The notes under the pieces: generated by a model | The model's database searches: none | What the model saw: the letters and a program-made list of their open reading frames with translations, nothing else | What the model was told of the DNA's origin: nothing | Position numbers and translations under genes: made by a program | Part shown: positions 19,389 through 28,400 of the stretch, piece after piece | Numbering within the stretch: position 1 is the first letter of the stretch | How the letters are laid out: every line of letters begins with the position of its first letter | DNA from: Chara braunii | Lineage: Eukaryota > Streptophyta > Charophyceae > Charales > Characeae | NCBI GenBank assembly: GCA_003427395.1 | Contig: BFEA01000150.1 | Location: 2,120,892 to 2,162,491, forward strand | Length of the DNA: 41,600 bases | Direction: 5' to 3'

Positions 19389-20660
19389 TCAGTAGAGATC
19401 GTCCAACGAGGGATACAAAAAGTGAACTTGGTACTGTCTGTTACGTCCCTTGCCAGTATGACTCATAAGTATGTCTATCTGGTGACCACCGTTGATTGCA
19501 CGAGGGATCATAGGCTGGAGATGATAGAAGGAGTCACGAGAAACATATGGAAATAGCTTAAACGCGTGAAAGACCAGATATGTGCGCAAATGAGGAGGCA
19601 CATCAATCACATATGACAGACTAAGCCAATCATCACCCACCACCTCCAGAACCTTCCACAGACCGTAGTAGAGAGGGAGAAGTTTTTGTGACACCCCCTC
19701 TTCTTCTGAAAACTCAGACATTTTCACGCAAACGCAACTTCCCACTTTGAAAGTCGAAGGCCTGGGCCTTTTGTTTGCATGGTGGATCATGACATGCTGT
19801 CAATTGGTCATTGCTGCAACAACAACTTTGAGGAAGTGATCGCACTCGACGTTGTAGCCAGGCATGTCAGGCGTGAGACCAGGCGGCTGTTCGGGGAACA
19901 AATAGGAGAGAGGGTTGCGAATCTTCCAACCGAAATGCAGCCTGTTCGGCGTTATATCGGTGGAGTGAATCGAGTCGTTGTACAACCCTTTCACTGCATA
20001 CAACTCTTCATCCCATGTCTCCTAATCGGGAATGATTAGAGCATTGAGAAGTTGTGTCACAGTCTGGTTGATCTCCTCAGCCAAACCATTGGCTTCGGGG
20101 CGGCGACCAGATGTTATCTTCAGTCGGATATCTAGAGTTGGGAGGTGAAGTTCTTCTAGTCCGCACTTATGAACCGAGTGTCCTGATCACTCACAAGAGT
20201 TTTCGAGGACCATATTGCAGAATGAAGACTGTACTTCTTATGGAACCCATCGACCACGAACAGTTGCGGCGTGAGGTGACAATAGAATCAAATTCAGGAA
20301 CTTAGAAAAATGATCAACGATCACCATCACTTGTGAATATCCTTTCGTACTCAACTTACCCATGTGTGTGAAGTCAATGGAAGTGGACTCTCCGTTGGGG
20401 ATGGGAAGGGGTTTCAGTAGTCCAAGGGACCTCTTGTCCAGATGGTTTGATCCGTTGACAGGCTGGACACTCAACCACAAACTTGTTGGCAGATCATTTT
20501 ATTTCGGGCCAATAAAATTGTTGTATGATTTTCGTAAGTCTTCTCAAAACCGAAGCATCCGCTCCGGCTATGAGTCAAATCCAAAAAGTGAGTGCGGAGA
20601 GGATTATGGTTGGGTACACACAAATGGTCTTGCTTTTCATAGTGTCGGAATATCAGACCC
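19389..20660 (-). pseudogene. Ty3/gypsy integrase with SH3-like and chromodomain end, degraded
   Basis: Read from high to low coordinates. A relic of the H2C2 zinc-binding region (LCVPNHNPLRTH...) lies near 20500-20660. The integrase core start (STSIDFTHMGKL and VIVDHFSKF) is at 20238-20480. The core end (YNDSIHSTDITPNRLHFG) is at 19800-20003. A 133-residue frame (19389-19790) carries the SH3-like fold (FKVGSCVCVK, KLLPLYYGLWKVLEVVGDDW) and a chromodomain-like tail (YQVHFLYPSLDD). The chromodomain class targets integration to chromatin in chromoviruses. Frames change several times, so the enzyme is dead. The polypurine tract and LTR follow. Confidence 0.8.
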
Positions 20661-20989
20661 TCGCACTCGTGGAAGTCGGGCTAACTATTTGGGTCAACTT
20701 TGAGCTGCTCAAGGGTAGGACTAAGGTCCGAATCCTTGGCAGTTTGCTCTACTAGCTCCTCCTTCAGTTTCCTTCGGAGGTTGTAGGAGCTCACAAGGCA
20801 AGTTATATACTTCTGGTGGCGAGACAATGCCAACTAGATTGTAACATGTATGCTTTAATTCAAAGTCACATACGTCAATTTCATACAGCCAACAGGTCAA
20901 CGTTGTAGATAGATTAGTTTGTGATTTGATCCACTACAAAGTTAATGACCAGAAAAGACATAGAAGTGGTGTCCCAAAAGATAGTGCTT

Positions 20990-21553
20990 CCTGTGGTCCA
21001 ATGTCTCACGCAGAGCATAAAGCTAGTGCATGTACATGGAAGTAGCTACCTTTTCGATGGGCATGCGTTTGCTATGGTATTTGAGCGGCTGTAAGCCATT
21101 ACCATCATCTTTTTACAGCACTGCACCAATCCCATACCGACTCGCATCCGTAGTAACTATGAATGTGAGTTTGGGATCTGCATTGCGTAGCACAGGATGA
21201 CTCGTCAAAGGCTCTTTCAAGGCTTGAAAGGCAGTGTCACAATCTTCATTCCATGTGTAGGATACATTCTCGCTTGTTAGTTTAAACAATGGGCGAGCAA
21301 TGATAAAAAAATTGGGAACAAACTTTTGGTAGTATGAAGCAAGATCAAGAAATGAATGCAGTTCAAATACATTCACCGGTTGAGGCCACTTGTGGATAAC
21401 CTCAACTTTGGTTGTCTCGGGCTCTTGGCCTGTAGTAGACAACCGGTGTCCAAGGTAGATGATGTTGTCCCTCCCAAATTCAGATTCCTTCAAGTTGAGA
21501 TGGAGAAATTGTACTAGCCGCAAAAGTAGAAGGCACATGGGAAGGGCGCACAA
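20990..21553 (-). pseudogene. Ty3/gypsy reverse transcriptase C-terminal end and RNase H, degraded
   Basis: The frame 21113-21553 reads as the RT thumb and connection (YLGHRLSTTG, VIHKWPQPV, SFLDLASYYQKFVPNF, ARPLFKLT) followed by RNase H start motifs (FIVTTDASRYGIGAVL). RNase H continues below 21113 in another frame (LQPLKYHSKRMPIEKV). The RT palm with the YxDD catalytic loop is absent. Only about 40 bases separate this part from the protease region, so an internal deletion has removed it. Confidence 0.8.
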
Positions 21554-21590
21554 AAGCTATGGAGAATTGCTCATCTTCCTTGCGTCTGCG

Positions 21591-21960
21591 TCACTTCTTG
21601 CAGAACTTTATCGCATTCAAGAACATCAGTGAGGATTCCTGTGTTTCATCCAAAAGGATTGGACGCTCGTTTCCCTTAGCATCAAGTATCATGAAGAGTG
21701 ATTCCTTCCACTCAAATCTCTTGTATTGAGATTTCAACCATCGTAATCCAAAAACTGTGTGTGTGATTGTGCGGTCTGCGTCAAAGGTAGTGCGCACACC
21801 TTTGACTGCATGTGTGGAAGTGACAACCTCTTGGGTGCCCACTCGAGTCTGGCACGGGGTCCGCAACTCCACTTTACTTCATTCCCAAGCCCGCCTTACC
21901 AGTTCGTTGGGTGAAAAGAAATTGGTTGTTGGACCACAATCGACTAGCACACGAATATAA
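21591..21960 (-). pseudogene. Ty3/gypsy aspartic protease region, degraded
   Basis: On the minus strand RVLVDCGPTTNFFSPNELVRRA contains the retropepsin active-site context with D-C-G at 21933-21941 in place of the usual D-S/T-G. A stop follows, then a 93-residue frame (21591-21872) that probably covers the rest of the protease and the linker to RT. This enzyme normally cleaves the Gag-Pol polyprotein. Confidence 0.55.
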
Positions 21961-21965
21961 CGGCG

Positions 21966-22137
21966 GTTAATAAGAAGTTTGAAGAAGATCAATTTCATTA
22001 TCCCTTGAGCATGGTGTTGTTCCATATCTCAACCCAATGTTGATAGTGGAAGTTAATGAGAAGCTTGAAGAAGATCAATTTCACTATCCCTTGAGCACGG
22101 TGTTGTTCCATATCTCAACCCAGTGTTGATAGTGAAA
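21966..22137. repeat. 86-bp tandem duplication next to the protease motif
   Basis: GTTAATnAGAAG starts at 21966 and 22052, and GTTAAT recurs at 22138. The two 86-bp units differ at only a few positions. 86 is not a multiple of 3, so the duplication shifts the Gag-protease frame. Confidence 0.85.
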
Positions 22138-22623
22138 GTTAATCTCCCTAGACTCCTCCCAAGGCTCGATATAGAGAATTGGATTAATATCAGCCTTGGA
22201 ATCAGCACTAGAAGGAGCATCAAGAGAGGATTATTGAACTGAATCAGGTTCCTTAAAGGAAATGTCACGCCGTGGTCCCGATTCGCTCGAACCGACGAAG
22301 TGATATGGTTTTTTTTTTTTGCCTTGTTTCTCGAGTATAATTTCATTTCCATATCGAAGACCCTTGCCTTTATAAACTTACTGGTTCAGTCTCCCTTGCT
22401 GTAGAGTGTGTTGATAACTCTACATCGCCGGCCAGTTTCCTTGCAAAGTAATCCTGGACTACTGTGTGTCTTTTTAACGGGGAACAGGGGAATTAAACTC
22501 CCGTTGAATCCCGTTGAATTCTAAAAAATCTCGTTGAATTCCCGGTAAACGCGAAAACGGGCGGCTCCCACGCTTTTCGGAAAAACGGAATTGATGTGCG
22601 GGGTCTGAAACATGTGGCCCTAG

Positions 22624-22625
<2 letters not shown>

Positions 22626-22660
<35 letters not shown>
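22626..22660. repeat. poly(A) run
   Basis: 35 consecutive A inside the TIR element. Confidence 0.9.
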
Positions 22661-22663
<3 letters not shown>

Positions 22664-23457
22664 GCTGACCCCTGAAGCACCTCTTATGCCACCGAATTAG
22701 ACCAACACCTACCGGCCTGCCACCTGCCACTCACCAACCCCCCGGCACCAGTCCCCAAACCCACCCGGAAGTCCTCTAAGCCATCCGCCCCCACGTCCCC
22801 CAACCCCCAAGGCCCCAGTTATGTGTGTGCACGGGCGAGGTCCTATTAGCAGTCGGATAGGAGTGTGGCCGATCCAGTGTGACACTGAGTGGCAGCGGCC
22901 TGACAGGTTCATTACGAATTTCTGAGCTGAGAAAATAGAAGAAAGACAAAAAAAAAAAAAAAAACAGAGACCTTCCATCGGAAGTCACGGCAGACTGCTT
23001 CCCAGCCATCAGATCACAAATGATCTGATGTTGGTGGTTGCAACAACAGTGAACAAAGTAACCGCCATATTTTTTGGAATAAACTTGACTTATGTCAGCA
23101 CTGATCCTGACACCCTCCATATACTCCGTGATTGAAGGAGGGATCCACCTAATGAGATAATTGCACAACAGCAAGTAAAAAAATACTGAAAATCTTCTAT
23201 CCAGTGGGCCTAAGGCCGACCCCACCCTCGTTTGGAGTTTGCCACACCCCCAACCGATTTAAAAGATTATGGCGGGAAGCTTTCTTTGCACGGCATGCCC
23301 AGTGTTAAGGAGAGGGGGAGGGGAACAAAGATCTCCTTACTTTTTCAGGTAATACAAGTAAAATGCTGACTGTGGGATCACGGGTACTGCACAGCAGGAT
23401 TTTGGTCACTCAACTGCCCCACAAACTCGTTTCTATCCTGGTGGGACCTCGCCCCCG

Positions 23458-23700
23458 GTGTGTTGTGTGCGCGCATGTGTGTATGTGTGTGCCTGCGTGT
23501 GAGAGTGTGTATGTGCATGAATATGTATGTATGCGCGTGTGTTTGTGTATGTGTGTTTGTAAGTGTGTGTGTGTGTGTGTGTGTGCATGATTGTTGGCGT
23601 GTGTGTGTGTGTGTGTGTGCATATGTGTGTGTGTTTATGTGTGTTTGTTTATGTGTGTTTGTCATAGTTTGTGTGTGTTGTGTGTCTCTGTGTGTGCATG
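23458..23700. repeat. (GT)n-rich microsatellite
   Basis: A long imperfect GT tract inside the TIR element. The Cys/Val and His/Thr-rich open frames on either strand come only from this composition. Confidence 0.9.
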
Positions 23701-23955
23701 CGTGTTTATTTTTCCTTTTTTATTTGCTTTTATGTTTTTTTTTTAAATACATGAAGTAAAAAAAAAATAAAAAAATGTTGTTGTACATCTTTGAAATGTT
23801 TATAACCCTATATTTTTAGCTTGTTTTTCTGGTTTTTTTTTTAGCCCTAAAAATATCTCTGTGTAACAAAAAAAAAAAAACTCCTTTCATTTTTTTTTTT
23901 TTTTTTTTTTTTTGGTGATGTGCCGCATCATGTGCATGCGTGTGCATGCGCATGC

Positions 23956-23993
23956 CTGTCTTTTATACACATCTAGATGTGTATAAGAGACAG
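23956..23993. other. residual Nextera mate-pair junction adapter
   Basis: The inverted pair of 19-bp Tn5 mosaic ends matches the known junction at 37 of 38 positions (mismatch at 23962). It is flanked by AT-rich and CATG-rich low-complexity DNA, where assembly is weakest. Confidence 0.95.
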
Positions 23994-24344
23994 ATTTTGG
24001 ACATCTGGTTTTGTCTTCGTGCTTTTTTTTTCTAATGGTTTGTGGGTCTTGTCGACGATGCATTTTTTTTATTTATTTTTTTGTAACTTGTTTTTTTTTT
24101 TCCCCATTGTCTTTACGTTTTTTATTTTTTAAAAATATAGTAAGAGCTCAAAAAATAAAAATAAAAATATGAGGTTGTAGAGCTAAAAAGATCTACAACC
24201 CTTTATTTTTTATTTATTTATTTTAATTATTTTTAGCCCGCGAAAAAAATCATTGCGGGTCTCGTTGTAACCCGTCTAATGGGCTTTTCAACGGGGATTC
24301 AACGCGGATTCAACGCGCGTTGAATCGATTTTCGGACACACAGT

Positions 24345-25788
24345 TGGACTGCATGTCCCAATTTTTGGCAATTTAGACAAACCTTCCTCTTGAGCCTATT
24401 TGTCCAATCAGCCTCACTCATGGGGAGGTGCAACCAAGGTTTGGTTACCGCATCCTTCGGACTCGATGGTATTTTGGCTCCTTTGGGGAGTTGAATCGTG
24501 TTCTTCATTGAGTTTCAATTTGATCCTTTGTTACTTTTGATAGACTTTGTAAAGGCGTTCAACTTTTCATCTTCATTCATCATTTCAAACTCATGGGCTG
24601 ATGAGGAACAGACTGTATCAACATCTTTCTCTTGGTCGTCACCAAGAGTAGGTTCATCTGCATAGGCGTCTTCATTGGCCCCTAACAGGTCGTGCTTAGC
24701 AGATCAGTTGCTGCGCCCAACCTGTCTACGGTCAATGACCTTCTTGTTGCTGCTTGTTGTGGAAACGAGGTCTTGTGCCTCAGGGCTGACTACATCCTGT
24801 ATAAGGGAGAGTGAGTCCTTATAATCAATGAGCCTGTAGCCTAGGCGATTGGTGTAAGCAGTTGGAACCACACCTTTCACAACATCCAAACATGCCTGTG
24901 CACTCATTCCCAACCCAGGAGTAGCAAAACGTTTGCTAACATACAATTGAAGGTTGTACATGGAGTTCAACCACTTGTTGCGCTTGAGATTGTCAAGCTT
25001 AAACCACCAGTACTTCCTAAAGTCGTGCCCGTTTACAAACCACAATTTCAGGAAACGTATGGGCGACTACAGGAGCGCCCATGTTCATCCAGCTGAAAAC
25101 ATTTCTACTCTATGTTTTCCACAACTGGTAGTTGGGCCAAGTACTCGTGGCTTAAGCATTATTCTAGCTGCATATTGTTTAAACCACCAGTACTTGGCCC
25201 AACTATGGGCCGCGGAAAAAAATAGAGTAGAGACATTTCTAGTCGGATGAATTTGGGCGCTCCTGTAGTAGCCCGTACGTTTCCTAAAATCGTGGCACGT
25301 TAACGGGCATGACTCTACGAAGTATTGGTGGTTTAATTAAACTCCCCTCGAGTGTGGCAACCGACGTGGCTTTGAGCCATTGAGTCATATTAATTCTGTC
25401 ATAACTTGCATGTATAACTCGGACTTCAAGAAAGCCCTATACGACGGGTTCCACATTTGTCCCCATGATTAAGGACTGGGTCACTAATTGTGCATTCAGA
25501 ACCTCAAAGTAGGATCGCATGTTGCTGATCCAAGACTCAATGTTGTCCTTGCCGTTGTACTTTGACGGTATCTGAACGACCTTCTTGTCTTGTCCACATA
25601 AAGACTACTCTAGCTGGGACCAGCTTCTGCTAGTTTTGATCTTGGGGCTGCAGCAGTTGTAGAACTTCCTGCACTATGACTTGATGCAGCAACAGGGGGA
25701 CTGTCTGATTAGCAGCATTAGAGGCAGGAGGTAGAGGAAGGGGCTTAGAGATATGAGCCTTATGCGGATTTGCCACTCCTTGGGGCAT
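24345..25788 (-). pseudogene. Ty3/gypsy Gag of the same element, degraded and split by insertions
   Basis: The probable start is the ATG at 25788-25786 (MPQGVANPHKAH...), leading into a Pro/Gln-rich region. A stop at 25632-25630 and a frame change follow, then the Gag core (IPSKYNGKDNIESWISNM, about 25510-25575), a TAG at 25439-25437, and more core (VIHASYDRINMTQWLKATS). The MITE pair at 24999-25336 interrupts it. The frame resumes (KWLNSMYNLQLYVSKRF) and ends in a CCHC zinc knuckle, C-LN-C-QKLG-H, at 24353-24379. The TIR element cuts directly after the knuckle His. Gag packages element RNA. The matching pol lies at 19389-21960. Confidence 0.72.
24999..25336. mobile_element. double inverted MITE (palindrome of two ~158-bp units)
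   Basis: The left half (24999-25156) and right half (25177-25336) are inverted copies separated by about 20 bases. Each half itself begins TTAAACCACCAGTACTT and ends with a near-inverse (AAGTACTCGTGGCTTAA or AAGTATTGGTGGTTTAA), so each is a small TIR unit. TTAA lies at both outer edges (24999 and 25337), but the target-site duplication is not certain. It sits inside the Gag relic. No coding capacity. Confidence 0.75.
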
Positions 25789-26164
25789 CTTTGGATAGCT
25801 TAGTTGCTTAGATGCTTGTCGAGTGTTGGAGCAACATGTAGAGTGGTGTTAGTGGGGGGGAGCTTGGGATGCAATAGGGTGGCCTTGTTGAGCTAGTGTT
25901 AGCCAATGATACCTTCTCAAAGAGAGCATCACGAGGGTTATCTCTAGATATGAAAAGCAAGTCAAGTGTGAGGATTTAATCCTAAGTATAGTTGTACTTC
26001 GCTTTTCGAATCTGGCTCTGTATAAGTCTGTAATTAATTTTTGGAGTTCACTTTTCTAGGGGAAGTGTTGCCTGTTGCCGAAATTTTTACATTGTCTGGA
26101 AGGCCCACATCAACCAATTTGACTTCCTCATCGATTACATCCGTGGGACCAGTTTATTTGTGGC
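25789..26164. other. leader of the minus-strand gypsy and junction to the next relic
   Basis: No supported gene. Upstream of the minus-strand Gag start no LTR or primer-binding site was recognised, so the 5' end of that element is probably missing. Plus-strand text from about 26040 may be the eroded start of the next gypsy relic. Confidence 0.3.
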
Positions 26165-27405
26165 TACAAAGCCGACCCCATCTTTCGGGACACTTGTGGA
26201 CAATGCTCGTCTCTAGACCCACCGCCGTCGGACTATCAGATCCAAGATGGGTACTTGGTTGTTCGCTTGTGGGGGGAGGATATTCTTTGTGTGCCGAATG
26301 ATCAGCATTTGCGACCGCGACTTCTTGGTGAACTCCACGATGCTCTCGCCGCGAGGCACTTCGTCGTCAACCGCACGACAGGTCGACTTCGCCAATGCTT
26401 CTATTGGCCCGACCTCATCGATGACGTCACTCACTATTGCGAGGTTTGACGTCGTTACAAGCCACGCAACCATTGTCTTTTCAGGGAGTTGCGACCGGTA
26501 CCAGTGTCAATGCAATCATCATGTACATCAGCAGACCTTTTCCCAAGCATAAGTCCGACTATGATGCCATCCTTTTGGTTGTTGACCATCTCACCAAGTT
26601 CGCTATGTTTTAACCTGGTCGCTATCACGCCAAGGCACCTGAGTTAGCCGAGGTCTTCTACGCCAGTTGGATACGTACCAAAGGTTTCCCTAAGGAGATC
26701 GTATGCGACCGTGACACTCAGTTTATGTCCGACTTTTGGACTGACTCATCAAGCGACGGGCCCTTAAGCCGAGTTTTGCACGACACCTGCAAATTGATGG
26801 CCAAACGGAGAGAGCACCTCAAACGGCGCAAGTGCTTCTTCGCACACTCATCTGCCCGGACCAAAAGGATCGGGTAGAGCGACTTATGGACATCGAGTTG
26901 GCCTACAACTCCTCTATCCATCCGGCTATTCGGCATCTCCGCCTTCGAGTTCGAACATGGCTCGCCGGCCGTCTTTGCATTGGACTCCATTCCACGCATG
27001 ATCGACAATGACGACCACAACGCCTTCATTTGCCAGATGCAAGAGCTCCTTGTCAAGGCTTGAGACAACATGCACAAGACGCAGATGTGCATGAGCCGAC
27101 AAGCCAATCAACAACAGCTACCTTGTTCTTGCCACGAGGGCAACCTCGTTTAGGTATCCGCCACAGAATTTAGCCTTGAGCAAGACATCCCTTGCAAGCT
27201 ACTTCCGAAATGAACGGGGCCTTGGCGCATCATCTCCGCTCCTGGTGACGAGCTGGACGGGTCCTCCTTCGTGATTGTGGCCAAGCCCACTTGCCCGTCC
27301 ACCCGGTGTTCTACGCCTCGAAGCTCGCCCCCTTTGTCTCGACGGAGCGCGACGACGTCCCCGGGCAACGCACGCAAGACCCTCCTTCCCTGGACGGATT
27401 TCAAG
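26165..27405 (+). pseudogene. second Ty3/gypsy integrase relic, plus strand
   Basis: Starting with YKADPIF and SDYQIQDGYLVVR (end of RNase H), the plus strand reads through the H2C2 zinc-binding domain (LLGELHDALAARHFVVNRTTGRLRQ, then YWPDLIDDVTHYCE). It continues into the integrase core (FPKHKSDYDAILLVVDHLTKF; GFPKEIVCDRDTQF; QIDGQTER; ELAYNSSIHPAIG) and an SH3-like end (FSLEQDIPCKLLPK, VIVAKP, HPVFYASKLAPFV). Several stops and frameshifts make it inactive. It belongs to a different family from the minus-strand element at 19389-25788, judging by the distinct motif wording. No LTR was found on either side. Confidence 0.78.
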
Positions 27406-27956
27406 AGGTCTCATGTGGAGCTTCAGGCCACGGCACCCGTGCGATCGTGGGTCCGATCCATGGTCCAGATCGCAGGGAAAAGCCCTGCTCCTGGTCCTGG
27501 CCTAAAAACAGCCTCCCTGGGTCCCTACTGGATGTCCAGGCCTCCCTGCTGATGCAGCCGGGGAATGTCCGCTACCAGACGAATCCGAACCTGGCCCACG
27601 GCCCAGTCGTGAACCTGGCCTCCCCAGAGGCTTAAAACGTGGCCCTGGTCCAAACAGACCGCAAGTCTGTTCGGACATGCTGCAAAGTCCGAAACGTCGC
27701 CCTGGAACAGACAAAAATAGAACAAGACAAAGGTCAGCAATAAATAAATAAATAAATAAATAACTGCTGACTCAAAACAGAACCTGCGTGGCCCAGCTAT
27801 TGTGCCAGGCCTAAAGAATGGCTGTGGGCGTCCAGGTGGCATGCCTGGAATGGGTGTGCGGCCTAGAGGCCCTCAGCAACTGCCGGGCCCCCAAAATGGG
27901 GCCCGTGTGCAGACTCAGCATGCAACAGGTAGGCATGCATCATTAGTAATTCTTGC
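27406..27956. other. gene-free interval before ABCC duplication copy 2
   Basis: G/C-rich text with repeated CCTGG and GGCCC words. At 27733-27771 the inverted repeat GTCAGCA...TGCTGAC brackets an (AATA)n microsatellite, forming a potential hairpin. No gene. Confidence 0.35.
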
Positions 27957-28400
27957 ATTTTCTCTTTTGGAACATTTTTGTGGCAGATACAGGAGAGGGC
28001 CTGGGACCAGGGCACAACTGGAAGTGAAGTGGTTTTCTGTGGAAAAAGAACAACACACTATTGAACTACTGTCGACTAGGCCCTTTGGAAATAACGTGGT
28101 TTTCCATAAATCTTTCTTTTTTTTGTTCACGACAAAAACTATGAACAAGGATATAACCAGCTGAGGTCCCACTTACGTGGATTTTCCCCTTGCTGTAGAT
28201 TACAAAGATCAATGGCCAGAGATAGCATTCAAAACAAAACGAAAGAAAGAAAGAAAGATCAATGCCCAGAGACAGAGAATGCAAGTAAGAAGGAGAACTT
28301 TGCCCCTGTTGCATGTGCAGATTCATGCGAAGGGTCTAAGAATCTCTGGTAGAGGCAGCCAGCTACTTGGGCGGAAGGCACGCCTCTCATCGACTAAGAA

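Larger units (their letters stand above)
22461..24344. mobile_element. non-autonomous TIR DNA transposon, 1,884 bp, 6-bp target-site duplication
   Basis: The terminal inverted repeats are ACTGTGTGTC (22461-22470) and GACACACAGT (24335-24344). Both are flanked outside by TGGACT (22455-22460 and 24345-24350). Each end carries three subterminal CGTTGAA repeats in the same orientation relative to the terminus. It is inserted in the Gag zinc knuckle of the surrounding gypsy element, and removing it with one TGGACT rejoins the Gag frame. Inside are poly(A), GT-rich and AT-rich tracts but no recognisable transposase. A 6-bp duplication is uncommon among known superfamilies. An adapter relic at 23956-23993 lies inside, so the internal length is uncertain. 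Confidence 0.75.

Noticed and set aside
23378-23759. Cys/Val-rich and His/Thr-rich ORFs
   Set aside because: Products of the GT microsatellite on both strands.
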